Virus record (IMG/VR): IMGVR_UViG_3300036761_000033
Coordinates: 1 to 23,126 of that record
DNA from: a virus
Reading direction: 5' to 3' (one strand)
DNA length: 23,126 bases
Shown here: positions 8,532 through 15,900 of the stretch, in pieces
Numbering within the stretch: the stretch's first letter is position 1
Layout of the letters: the number at the start of each line of letters is the position of its first letter
Translations under genes and position numbers: made by a program
Notes under the pieces: model-generated
Databases searched by the model: none
What the model was told of the DNA's origin: nothing
Seen by the model: the letters and a program-made list of their open reading frames with translations, nothing else

Positions 8532-9151
8532 TTGACCACACGGGTCGCCATCGACCCACCGCCCTGATACTTGGTCGCCCGGTTGACTGCTGCAATGGAA
8601 GCGTTGAACATGCCGGCCCACGCTTGCAGGATGGTTGAATCCCCTAGGAACGGACCCGCCTCGATCAGTGACCCATACAGGTACAGACTCGGAGCATTGG
8701 TCAGAACCCAGTTCGTATCGGCGTCAGCGGACAGCGCGGCAAACGCCTGGTAGTAGTCCAGCGTGTAGTCTGCTGCGCCCGTTTCTGCCGTCTGGATCGT
8801 GTTGTTCAGATAGGTATAGACGGTCGGCACTCCAGAACCGTTGGACTGTTCCGAGAAGCGCTCTGGAGCCATGTAACTCAGCGACCACTTTGTCGATCCG
8901 CTATTTGCCATGATCCTGATCGGCTCAAGGAAGCGGGTCGGGAACGCAATGGCACTGCTGGTGATCGTGCCGGTCGCTGTCGTCTGCATCGCAGGAATCC
9001 GCAGCGGAGCAGAGGGATAGGCACCGTCAGAACCGTAGTTCAACCGCTGTTCGGCGAGCTTGACGAAATCGGGGATGTAACTTGTAAGGTCCGCCCGATT
9101 CAGCCACGTGGCTATCGAGGTTTTTAGCCCTCCGAATGTGTCCAGTGCCAT
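8528..9151 (-). CDS. Head-tail adaptor protein, SU10-like
   Basis: A 207-residue protein. The start (TFGGLKTSIATWLNRADLTSYIPDFVKLAEQRLN, residues about 5-38) has the two-helix pattern of SU10-type and T7 gp11-like adaptors that bind the portal and connect the tail. A beta-rich middle part (PLRIPAMQTT, IAFPTRFLEPIRI) and a final helix region (LIEAGPFLGD, WAGMFNASIAAVN) also match the family. The start is ATG with AGGTAAG 5-6 nt upstream, so it has its own ribosome site rather than stop-start coupling. That fits a gene whose expression must survive an insertion just upstream. In related phages it would sit close to the capsid gene; here the glycan cassette intervenes. Confidence 0.85.
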   Translation of the reverse strand: MALDTFGGLKTSIATWLNRADLTSYIPDFVKLAEQRLNYGSDGAYPSAPLRIPAMQTTATGTITSSAIAFPTRFLEPIRIMANSGSTKWSLSYMAPERFSEQSNGSGVPTVYTYLNNTIQTAETGAADYTLDYYQAFAALSADADTNWVLTNAPSLYLYGSLIEAGPFLGDSTILQAWAGMFNASIAAVNRATKYQGGGSMATRVVK

Positions 9152-9158
9152 AGCTTAC

Positions 9159-10088
9159 CTACGAAGCCGCGCAACTCGCGCAAGCAGTTTGTGAAACATC
9201 CTTCGCAAGATGGGCCTTGCGCAGTTTACGGAATTCGGGCGAATTCCACCCATCCTTGAATGATACTTTGGTTAGGTCCGCCATTACCAAATCACCGTCA
9301 GAACCTGTGCCAAAACAGCATGCGGCGAGTTTCCCGCTGGCAGTAACGTGCGCCTCGGTAAATACCGCCCAGCAGGGTAGAGGGTCACGCATGTTGTCCA
9401 GCCGGCCCGGATTGCCCGGTTGGGGCTTCCACCCTGCCGCCTTGGACGCACCACTCATGCCGTACAGTGGCAACCAGTAGGCTTCATCCACGAAAGGCTC
9501 GATGTCCGCCATGACGGCACGCATCTTGTCGCCCTGCTCGCCATCGAAGGCAATGGAACTGGCGTATAGCCCGCACTTGAAGTCGTTCTCATCGCGGATC
9601 ATCCGGGCGGCTTTCAGGTTGTTTATCGCCTTGATCCAGTATTTACCTGACACCTGGGCCACTTCCTCAAGCTGCTCCGGGTCTTGGAAGTTGATCGAGA
9701 ACTTCAGGGAATCTAGACCAGCCTTCATGCACTCGAACACCCGCTGCGGGGTTGCCGCACTGCCATTGGTCGTCAGGAACACATACGGGAATCCGACTGC
9801 CTTTGCCTCCCTGATGGCGTCCGGTAGCCATTTGCAGGTAAACGACTCGCCGATATAGAACAGCCCGAGTTCGACCACGCCAGCCGCGTGCAGTTCGCGG
9901 ATCACCCGAGAGAACAACTCCCGGTCCATCTGCGAGTTGTCGGGCTGGATCGACTTCACGCAGAACTTGCACTTGTAGTTGCAGTTGGCGGTGATTTCGA
10001 TCTTGCAGGACTTTGGCGCCGGAAGATACTCATTACGGTAGGCCAGTGGGATAGCAGTGATTGCATCGATTTTGGTCGTGATAGTCAT
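9159..10088 (-). CDS. Radical SAM protein with SPASM-like C-terminus
   Basis: A 309-residue protein. ANCNYKCKFC contains the CxxxCxxC iron-sulfur motif (C36, C40, C43). GES at 80-82 is the SAM-amine-contacting GGE-like motif, and LTTNGS (105-110) follows in the usual place. The C-terminal part has further cysteines arranged as in SPASM/twitch domains that bind auxiliary clusters: C239 (LPCWAVF), C257-C258 (AACCFG), C303 and C306. Such enzymes do radical chemistry on sugars, peptides or other substrates; the actual reaction cannot be read here. A dehydrogenation, epimerisation or other alteration of the cassette's sugar is a guess. The start is ATGA-coupled to the GT8-like gene. It is the last cassette gene, ending 7 nt before the adaptor gene. 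Confidence 0.85.
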   Translation of the reverse strand: MTITTKIDAITAIPLAYRNEYLPAPKSCKIEITANCNYKCKFCVKSIQPDNSQMDRELFSRVIRELHAAGVVELGLFYIGESFTCKWLPDAIREAKAVGFPYVFLTTNGSAATPQRVFECMKAGLDSLKFSINFQDPEQLEEVAQVSGKYWIKAINNLKAARMIRDENDFKCGLYASSIAFDGEQGDKMRAVMADIEPFVDEAYWLPLYGMSGASKAAGWKPQPGNPGRLDNMRDPLPCWAVFTEAHVTASGKLAACCFGTGSDGDLVMADLTKVSFKDGWNSPEFRKLRKAHLAKDVSQTACASCAAS

Positions 10089-10771
10089 ACTTCTACGTGG
10101 TTTACGCCTTCAAGAGCATTGAACCAGTGGCTTGCCTGCTGGCAATCCTCATAATGCTTGATGCCTGGCACGCCAAGGGTGTAGTGGACCAGTTCGGCGT
10201 CGTGGCTTGAGCCGTGCTCCTGCGGTAGCCAGTTCCACGCCTTGGGCAATGCGCCGATCAGGTCGTCCGTCAGGTGCTCGAACCTGTGCAGGTTCTTCCC
10301 GGTGGACTCCATTACGTAGTCTGGCGTCAGGACGGCATTTGCCGGGTGAGCGCAGTTCCACAGGATCACGCTAGACCAGTTCTTGCGCGGGTAGTTCGGG
10401 TTGATCGTCTCCATCGACGTACCGACATACTTGACCTTGTGTTTGGTCTGGTAGTCGTGCTTGACGACCATCACCGCTTTTGTCTCGTCTCGCATGGCCC
10501 ACAGGCGAACAATGTCGCCAATACAGACCATATCGCCATCGGCAAACAGCGCCCAGTCCTTGAACCCCATCAGATGCGGTACAAGGAAACGCGAGTAGAT
10601 GAAGGCATTCGAGCCGTCCTCATGGGTTTCCATGTACTCGCTGCTCAGCGACTTGAGCGATAACGGGTGGAATGCGACCGGAATTGTCGTCGAATCGATG
10701 ATTGATTGACAAAAGACGTGATACGCAACGCTTTCACGCACATCGTAGCCCACGAAAATCGGGATGGTCAT
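10085..10771 (-). CDS. GT8-like glycosyltransferase
   Basis: A 228-residue protein. It opens with PIFVGYDVRES, a first strand often seen in phage-encoded GT8-like enzymes. YSRFLVPHL (59-67) and WALFADGDMVCIGDI (73-87) give the conserved R-F-x-x-P motif followed by the D-G-D metal-binding triad (D78-G-D80). HYTLGVPG near the C-terminus fits the H-x-x-G-x-x motif that contacts the donor phosphate in this family. Donor sugar unknown. The start at 10771 makes an ATGA overlap; the codon four residues upstream (10783) is less likely. The stop overlaps the radical SAM gene start. Confidence 0.78.
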   Translation of the reverse strand: MTIPIFVGYDVRESVAYHVFCQSIIDSTTIPVAFHPLSLKSLSSEYMETHEDGSNAFIYSRFLVPHLMGFKDWALFADGDMVCIGDIVRLWAMRDETKAVMVVKHDYQTKHKVKYVGTSMETINPNYPRKNWSSVILWNCAHPANAVLTPDYVMESTGKNLHRFEHLTDDLIGALPKAWNWLPQEHGSSHDAELVHYTLGVPGIKHYEDCQQASHWFNALEGVNHVEV

Positions 10772-11382
10772 CTGGCTTTCCACGTCATAAAGTGGTCGCC
10801 GTGAATCACGGTATTACGAACATACCCAAACTTCGCTAATTTGTCTATACACGTAGTACCAGCCTTTTCCTCGACGACGATAACCGGATGGTTCCTGATG
10901 ATCGTGTCGCTCATGCCGTCGATGATATAGGGTTCGTATCCCTGACAGTCCATCTTGATAGCGTCTACGGCATCGAAGTTGAACTCGTCCAACCGACGCA
11001 TAGGGGTGTTTCCATCCAGAAAGACGAAGGTGTCTCCGCTGTTGCCAGCGGTAGTTTTCATGCCTACGGTCTTGTTGGATTCCCCAAGAGCACATTCGTG
11101 CAGTTCAACGCCGGTCACGTTCTTCCTGAAGCACTCGCGGTGTTCTTCCATCGGCTCGAACGCATGAACCTTGTCGAACTCAAGTGCCATGTTGTATGAC
11201 CACAAGCCGACATGCGCGCCAATATCGAGCATGGTCCGACGCTTCTCGCATAACTCCAGCAGTTTCTGCTGCTTCATGCCCTGATAAGAAAGCCGGTCGT
11301 TCATCACGACGTTGCTAAGTTCCATGATCCTCCAGATATGGGTTTCATGGTCCGGGAACCACCACCCATGCACCTGCTTCAT
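10768..11382 (-). CDS. FkbM-family methyltransferase
   Basis: A 204-residue protein. MLDIGAHVGLWS (51-62) is SAM motif I, AFEPMEEHRECFRKN (74-88) is the typical FkbM second strand and helix with the ribose-binding Glu, and IKMDCQGYEPYIIDG (142-156) is the family signature region. FkbM enzymes O-methylate hydroxyl groups on natural products and surface glycans. The start is ATG 11382, overlapping the previous stop as ATGA. A longer reading from 11478 would run 32 residues of Pro/Gly-rich sequence through the upstream gene and is rejected. It is the third methyltransferase of the window and shares no obvious sequence with the other two beyond motif I. Confidence 0.87.
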   Translation of the reverse strand: MKQVHGWWFPDHETHIWRIMELSNVVMNDRLSYQGMKQQKLLELCEKRRTMLDIGAHVGLWSYNMALEFDKVHAFEPMEEHRECFRKNVTGVELHECALGESNKTVGMKTTAGNSGDTFVFLDGNTPMRRLDEFNFDAVDAIKMDCQGYEPYIIDGMSDTIIRNHPVIVVEEKAGTTCIDKLAKFGYVRNTVIHGDHFMTWKAR

Positions 11383-11912
11383 GGAAACACTCTGACCATC
11401 TGTACAGAACCACCACCCTTGACCCAATCCTTTGCCGGCAGGATCTGGTGTTTCAAGTCCTTGACGATCAGGTTGCACCCGAACTTCTCGATGTCGATCT
11501 CAGGCCCGGTGTAGTAGTCGTCGAAGAACACCCAAGCATCTTCGTTCAGGCAGCGTTTGACGTTCTCCCAGTCGCTGCGGATCGTCTCGACAGAGTGCCC
11601 ACCATCGAGCCAAACGAAGTCAACCTTCTCGTTGAACCGCGCCAGTGTCTCGCGGGTGTTGCCCTTGAACAAGTGGACATCGAACCCCGTCAGCCTGTCC
11701 AGGACACTGGACATGTAGTTATGCGCCTTGACGTTCATTTCTTCGGCATCGGTGTCCAGGGTCGCATCCTCGAACAAGTCGAACCCGTAATAGGTAGCGC
11801 CATGACAGATGTTGAGCATCTCGGTCGCCCGGACTCCGTTCCACGTACCTACTTCAAGAATCGACTTCGGGTTCTTGGTTCGCACTGCTGCAATAAGTTG
11901 GTCGTATCTCAC
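11379..11912 (-). CDS. Class I SAM methyltransferase (Methyltransf_24-like)
   Basis: A 177-residue protein. SILEVGTWNGVRATEML (17-33) is the SAM-binding motif I in the E-x-G-x-x-x-G form, YYGFDLFED (41-49) supplies the ribose-contacting acid, and VDFVWLDGGHSVET (97-110) is the motif IV region. The W-L-D-G-x-H-S pattern is common in the cephalosporin-hydroxylase/Methyltransf_24 group, often found in polysaccharide clusters. Probably O-methylates a sugar (inference). The start codon is GTG at 11912, forming a GTGA overlap with the dehydratase stop. The stop overlaps the following FkbM-type gene. Confidence 0.8.
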   Translation of the reverse strand: MRYDQLIAAVRTKNPKSILEVGTWNGVRATEMLNICHGATYYGFDLFEDATLDTDAEEMNVKAHNYMSSVLDRLTGFDVHLFKGNTRETLARFNEKVDFVWLDGGHSVETIRSDWENVKRCLNEDAWVFFDDYYTGPEIDIEKFGCNLIVKDLKHQILPAKDWVKGGGSVQMVRVFP

Positions 11913-12826
11913 TTTGTCTCCAATGCGTGATCCATCATTTCGAACACCATGTCCTTGAACGATATTTCAGGCTTCCAACCCAGGTTTCTTGCCTTGGATG
12001 CGTCACCGCACAGAGCATTGACTTCAGTGGGCCTGAAGAACTCCTTGGACACTTCCACGTAATCCCTGTAGTCAAGACCAACGTGGCTGAATGCCATGTC
12101 GCAGAACTCGCGTACCGTGTGCATCTCGCCAGAAGCGATCACGTAGTCGTCCGCTGGATGCTGCATCAACAGATGCATCGCCCTGCAATAGTCCTTTGCG
12201 TGCCCCCAGTCCCTCTTGGCATCCAGGTTGCCCAGAACGAGGGTTCTTGCCTTGCCGGCCACGATGCTTGCTACGCCCCTGGCGATCTTCTGCGTCACGA
12301 ACCCGCCACCCCTTCGTAGCGATTCGTGGTTGAACAGGATGCCGTTAGTAGCGTGCATTCCGCGTTCCCGGTAGTGCCTGACCATCCAGTAGGCCGCTAG
12401 CTTGGCAATCCCATAGGGCGAGCGCGGATGCATCATTGCCGCTTCGTTCTGCGGCGGCGGCGTAGACCCGAACAATTCAGAGGTCGATGCCTGGTACAAC
12501 TTGGCTTCGATCTGGTGTGCTGCGTGAATGACGTTCGCCGCGCCTACAGCATTGGTCTGCATCACGGCGGACACAGACTTGAACGAGTCGCCGACATGAG
12601 TCAGCGCCGCAAGGTTGTATACCTCGTCGGGCTGGTAGTCCATCATCAGATCGGCAATGCATGCCGCATCGTTGATGTCGCCATAGACCAGTTTTGTCCC
12701 ACGCGGAACATCGACGGATTCCTCGTTGCCCCTGCGTGTGCCGATGACTTCGTACCCGAGCGACAGCAGGTGCTCAGACAGGTAATACCCATCCTGGCCG
12801 CATACGCCGGTTATCAGTGCCCTCAT
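11909..12826 (-). CDS. gmd: GDP-mannose 4,6-dehydratase
   Basis: A 305-residue extended short-chain dehydrogenase that turns GDP-mannose into GDP-4-keto-6-deoxymannose, the precursor of fucose, rhamnose, perosamine and related sugars. The NADP-binding loop is G7-x-x-G10-Q-D-G13. NLAALTHVGDSF (71-82), YQASTSELFGS (111-121), with the catalytic Thr/Ser and Glu, and Y138-x-x-x-K142 in PRSPYGIAK are all present. NGILFNHESLRR (161-172) and LGNLDAKRDWGHAKDY further on are hallmarks of this enzyme rather than of UDP-glucose epimerases. It is somewhat shorter than typical bacterial Gmd proteins (about 340-370 residues). No reductase, epimerase or aminotransferase that would finish the sugar is encoded in the window. 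The start is ATG overlapping the previous stop (ATGA). Confidence 0.93.
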   Translation of the reverse strand: MRALITGVCGQDGYYLSEHLLSLGYEVIGTRRGNEESVDVPRGTKLVYGDINDAACIADLMMDYQPDEVYNLAALTHVGDSFKSVSAVMQTNAVGAANVIHAAHQIEAKLYQASTSELFGSTPPPQNEAAMMHPRSPYGIAKLAAYWMVRHYRERGMHATNGILFNHESLRRGGGFVTQKIARGVASIVAGKARTLVLGNLDAKRDWGHAKDYCRAMHLLMQHPADDYVIASGEMHTVREFCDMAFSHVGLDYRDYVEVSKEFFRPTEVNALCGDASKARNLGWKPEISFKDMVFEMMDHALETK

Positions 12827-13518
12827 TTGCGCTCCGGTGAATAGCCCAAGACTTTGCGCCTTCCTTTGCAGTGGTCAATGTACTTTCCCAATGCAATCTT
12901 GGTTAGTGGGTGTGAGTCCTTGGCAAAGTCGCCAGACAAGTTCGTCACCTTCATGCCGTCTTTCTGGAACCTGCGAATGGTCGCATCCAGCGTCTCGCAG
13001 TCTGTCCAGTTCGCCAGACCCTTGAACGCATCCGAGCGATACCACTCGGTCCACATATTCAGAAAGTCATGGTGGACTTCTTTCTGGCAGTCCATGATCC
13101 AGAACCCGGTTTCCGAGTACAGACCCTTGCGCTGCAATAGAGCAATGTATGCGTCCTGCAAGTGGCCTTCGATGAACCCCTCAGGAATGTCTTTCAGGAT
13201 CACGCAGTCCGCGTCGATCCATCCACCTATCCCTTGATAGTCGATCAGCGCAGCGTCAGCAGCATAGACCTTGTTTGAGAACCTGACAACATCGAACATA
13301 TAGTTCGGCGGCTTGTAGGCAGCATGCTTCTTCTTGAAGTCGCTCAAATCTCCCAGCGAAGCAATGTCGATCTCTACGATGCCATCCTGCTTTGGCAACG
13401 AGAATCCTTCCGTGTACCACCAGAGTTCCGTGCCTTTGGGGAAGTGCTTGAAGCTGTTGAACAGCCTGTAGGCATAGTCCTCAAAGTGCTTCCCGGTGCA
13501 CGACGTGACAAGTCTCAT
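12823..13518 (-). CDS. DXD-type glycosyltransferase (GT32-like)
   Basis: A 231-residue protein. It opens with a strand typical of small GT-A enzymes (MRLVTSCTG). FDVVRFSNKVYAADAAL (75-91), then GGWIDADCVILKDIPE (98-113), has the layout of GT32/DXD-sugar proteins: a helix with D-x-x-R, a short loop, and a DXD motif (D102-A-D104) that binds metal and nucleotide sugar. Donor and acceptor cannot be deduced. The start at 13518 forms an ATGA overlap with the preceding stop; a longer reading from 13593 would overlap the neighbour by 79 nt and lacks similarity to the family start. The stop overlaps the dehydratase start. Confidence 0.72.
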   Translation of the reverse strand: MRLVTSCTGKHFEDYAYRLFNSFKHFPKGTELWWYTEGFSLPKQDGIVEIDIASLGDLSDFKKKHAAYKPPNYMFDVVRFSNKVYAADAALIDYQGIGGWIDADCVILKDIPEGFIEGHLQDAYIALLQRKGLYSETGFWIMDCQKEVHHDFLNMWTEWYRSDAFKGLANWTDCETLDATIRRFQKDGMKVTNLSGDFAKDSHPLTKIALGKYIDHCKGRRKVLGYSPERK

Positions 13519-14219
13519 GTCTGGTATCTCAGGTAGTTGATGAACTCCGCTTCGGTCCAGTGCCAGCTTGCCGATGCCAGTGAGTTTGCCCAATCATAGC
13601 GATCATGGATGATCGGGTTGTCTATGTCGTCGCCAGCATGGATCGGCCACGATGGGCACAGTGGAGTAGAGAACACCGGGTATCCCATCACCGCCGCCTC
13701 TACCGCTGCGACAGTGGATAGGGACACAGCAGCATGGCAGTCTGCCAGGAACTCTGACAGGGGCGGACCAACACCGCTCTTGGGGTTATCCGCCTTCGAT
13801 CTGAATACGATCTCCCTGTCAGTGGAGTTGCGGATCTTGGCGATCAGTTCTTCTTCCTTGTCTTGCAACTGGTGCACGGCAAGATTGGTCTTGCTCGTTC
13901 TCAGGAAGCCGATCTTCGGACCTCGTTTGCCTTTGAACGGCTGGAGTACGGCACCGAACTTTGCCAACCTGTCCACATGGTTATTCTTGACGATGCGAGT
14001 CAGGTGGATGCCGTTCCTGACGAGACGGAAATGGCCCTTCAGCCATCCTCGGTCGAAGTAACTGTGATCGGCATACAGGAAGTCAGAACCATCCTTCAAT
14101 GCTTGCTCGTATCTGCCGTCCTGCATGCCGACAATGACCTTGAAGTGCGGATTGACAAGGTGTTGGAACAGAGTCTCTTTGGATTTCATAGAGTACGGCT
14201 TTGACGGGTCTTTGCCCAT
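13515..14219 (-). CDS. Putative GT-B-like glycosyl/polysaccharide transferase
   Basis: A 234-residue protein. VSLSTVAAVEAAVMGYPVF (165-183) resembles the donor-binding segment of GT-B capsule-synthesis and glycerophosphotransferase-like enzymes, where a Ser/Thr-rich turn and a helix with a Glu lead into G-x-P-V. DHSYFDRGW (51-59), followed by YxxN-type sequence (FRLVRNGIH, 64-72), is a pattern I associate with uncharacterised phage proteins. The protein is short for a complete two-domain GT-B enzyme, so it may be a minimal form. The start at 14219 follows the TPR-enzyme stop by 1 nt; an in-frame ATG 51 nt upstream would lie inside the previous gene and is rejected. The stop overlaps the next ATG. 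Family and activity are uncertain. Confidence 0.55.
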   Translation of the reverse strand: MGKDPSKPYSMKSKETLFQHLVNPHFKVIVGMQDGRYEQALKDGSDFLYADHSYFDRGWLKGHFRLVRNGIHLTRIVKNNHVDRLAKFGAVLQPFKGKRGPKIGFLRTSKTNLAVHQLQDKEEELIAKIRNSTDREIVFRSKADNPKSGVGPPLSEFLADCHAAVSLSTVAAVEAAVMGYPVFSTPLCPSWPIHAGDDIDNPIIHDRYDWANSLASASWHWTEAEFINYLRYQT

Positions 14220-14220
14220 G

Positions 14221-15582
14221 TCATAACCCAGAAGCCAACCTCTTGATAGCAGGTTCCCACGATTCACCATGCTTTTGCCGATACAGACTCACGCTGTCTT
14301 TCGGATACCAAAGCATTTGCTTGCCGTCACCAAATTGGTAGGCATAGCGCCATTGGGCGACTTCAGGGACAAGCACACTGGCTTTCTTGCCTAGTGCTCC
14401 GCAGACGTGGGCAATGGTTGTCGTCACCGTGGCGATCTTGTCCATTGCTGCAACGAAGGCAATCGTATCGTCGTAGTTCTTGATACCGATGGGTGGTCTG
14501 ACGATCTGAGTCTTGTTGTCGATGTTCCACCGGGAAACTTCAGATAGCGAGTCGTGATAGCTCAGGTCGAAGAACGTACCTTTGTGCGCAAGCACCGGGG
14601 CCAAGTCTGCAAGTTCGACGCTTCTCAGGTGTGTCTGGGTCTGATGCAGACCACCCTTCCACGTAATGCCGATCCACGGTTTCGGATACGGTTCCAGCCA
14701 CTCCAGGCACTTTTTCAGCAGTTCCGGGTCTGGCGTGATATACGCCTTGCGCTCGAAGTCCTGATCCATGTTCAGGTAGAACTTGCCGAGGTAGGAAATG
14801 TGGATCGAGGCGTCGATCTGGTGGTCTTTCGGCCATGTCAGGAACTGATCCTTGAGTGTCCCGTAGACGATGACACCTGGGAAGCAGCGAGCGAACATGC
14901 TTGCCATTCGGGCCGCGCATTCCACGATCACCTGTTTGCAGTCTTTTTGCATCCTCGGGAGCAGCTGCGAAAACATGATGATGTCGCCGACACCCTGGTC
15001 GCACTGGACAACGACCGTCTTACCCGGTGTGCCGTCCCATCGTGGTTCTTCCTTGTCGGGTTCGTTGTAGACACGAATCTGCAAATGGTTGCCGTACAAC
15101 GCTTCTGCGTACTGCCAGGCGTCCCGCCAACGACCTAGCGATAGGCAGGCGAACCCTTTGGAGATACGGGCAATGTGCGAGTCAGGGTCCAACTTCAGTG
15201 CTTTGTCGCACCAGTTGATAGAGTCCCGCCACTTCCCGCGTTGTACGTAGGTGGCCCCGATATTTGCTGGCGGCATCGGGTCGTTCGGTAGCATCTTGTG
15301 GACGATGCTGAAGGCTTCCTCGGAGTCCTTCCACCGATTCAAATCGTGCAATGTGGCCGCATAGGTCATCCACAGATTCGGCTGCTTTTGTTCTTTGGAC
15401 AGTGCTTTAGCCAGCGCCGTCAGGGCAAGACCTAGATTGCCTGATGCTCTCAGACATGCGCCAACGATGAAGTTGGCTTCCGGTGAATCCGGCTCATCGT
15501 TCAGGTACTGATTTGCGATCCTCCACGCTGTCGTGTAATCATCACGCACGACGGCTGCATGAGCCGCCCTCAGGTCAGACAT
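14221..15582 (-). CDS. TPR-glycosyltransferase (TPR repeats fused to a GT-B, GT9-like domain)
   Basis: A 453-residue protein. Residues about 5-165 form some four tetratricopeptide repeats (AWRIANQYLNDEPDSPEANF; LALTALAKALSKEQ; SINWCDKALKLDPDSHIA). The rest is a GT-B-like domain. CDQGVGDIIMFSQLLPRM (194-211) matches the G-x-GD-x-I-x-F loop of heptosyltransferase/GT9-like enzymes. TTTIAHVCGALGKKASVLVP (387-406), followed by WRY (411-413), matches their nucleotide-sugar binding end, although the usual acidic residue before the AH pair is a Thr here. TPR-GT fusions are known among protein glycosyltransferases, where the repeats hold the polypeptide acceptor. This makes it the best candidate for attaching sugar to a protein (inference). 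First gene of the cassette; overlaps the preceding gene by 8 nt. Confidence 0.8.
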   Translation of the reverse strand: MSDLRAAHAAVVRDDYTTAWRIANQYLNDEPDSPEANFIVGACLRASGNLGLALTALAKALSKEQKQPNLWMTYAATLHDLNRWKDSEEAFSIVHKMLPNDPMPPANIGATYVQRGKWRDSINWCDKALKLDPDSHIARISKGFACLSLGRWRDAWQYAEALYGNHLQIRVYNEPDKEEPRWDGTPGKTVVVQCDQGVGDIIMFSQLLPRMQKDCKQVIVECAARMASMFARCFPGVIVYGTLKDQFLTWPKDHQIDASIHISYLGKFYLNMDQDFERKAYITPDPELLKKCLEWLEPYPKPWIGITWKGGLHQTQTHLRSVELADLAPVLAHKGTFFDLSYHDSLSEVSRWNIDNKTQIVRPPIGIKNYDDTIAFVAAMDKIATVTTTIAHVCGALGKKASVLVPEVAQWRYAYQFGDGKQMLWYPKDSVSLYRQKHGESWEPAIKRLASGL

Positions 15583-15898
15583 GTGTCTTTTCCGTTGTTT
15601 TCAGATTCGGGTAGTGCGCGTTGATGCACCGGAAAATTGCCTTCCAGTCTGGCTTGCCGGTGAACATATCGACACCGTGTTTTTGCTTCATCTCCAGCAT
15701 AACGCCATTCGGGATACGGGCATAGTGCCAGTTGTCCTTCTTGATACCTCTCTGTGAGTATCCGGTGTTGTTGCGCAGGTCGGTTGCCTTGTCCAGAATC
15801 GCGCTCGTATTCTGTTCATTGGTGATGTGCATCTTCCCATCGGAAAACGACATGACGCAGCGCTCGCCTGTAAGAGGGTTGAAGTCCAACAGTTCCAT
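15575..15898 (-). CDS. Small capsid-adjacent phage protein, function unknown
   Basis: A 107-residue protein encoded right after the capsid gene. The frame is open further upstream, but that extension would read through the capsid gene and the terminator. It is also rich in Arg, Gly and Pro, so I start at ATG 15898 (MELLDFNPLTGER). The pattern of a short beta-rich start (FSDGKMHITNEQ), then NNTGYS, then a helix ARIPNGVMLEMKQKHGVD, resembles small proteins found next to DUF5309-type capsid genes; no function is established that I know of. The start codon is 2 nt from the terminator T-tract and has no ordinary Shine-Dalgarno site; the nearest GGAG lies in the hairpin, about 19 nt away. A second ATG at 15853 is possible. 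The stop overlaps the next gene by 8 nt. Confidence 0.65.
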   Translation of the reverse strand: MELLDFNPLTGERCVMSFSDGKMHITNEQNTSAILDKATDLRNNTGYSQRGIKKDNWHYARIPNGVMLEMKQKHGVDMFTGKPDWKAIFRCINAHYPNLKTTEKTHV

Positions 15899-15900
15899 AT

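Larger units (their letters stand above)
9159..15582 (-). other. Eight-gene glycan biosynthesis/modification cassette inside the structural operon
   Basis: Eight consecutive minus-strand genes with sugar-related or modification functions separate the capsid-adjacent gene from the head-tail adaptor gene. From 13518 onward six successive start codons overlap the preceding stop (ATGA or GTGA); the TPR-enzyme/GT-B junction is TGA-C-ATG. I see no integrase, transposase or flanking repeat. The virion genes resume 7 nt after the last cassette stop. Confidence 0.85.

Noticed and set aside
11383-11478. Longer start for the FkbM methyltransferase, and similar extensions at 14220-14270, 13519-13593, 8532-8621 and 4701-4724
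   Set aside because: Each would run through the preceding gene, while an in-frame start overlapping or touching the preceding stop exists and matches the junction pattern of the operon.
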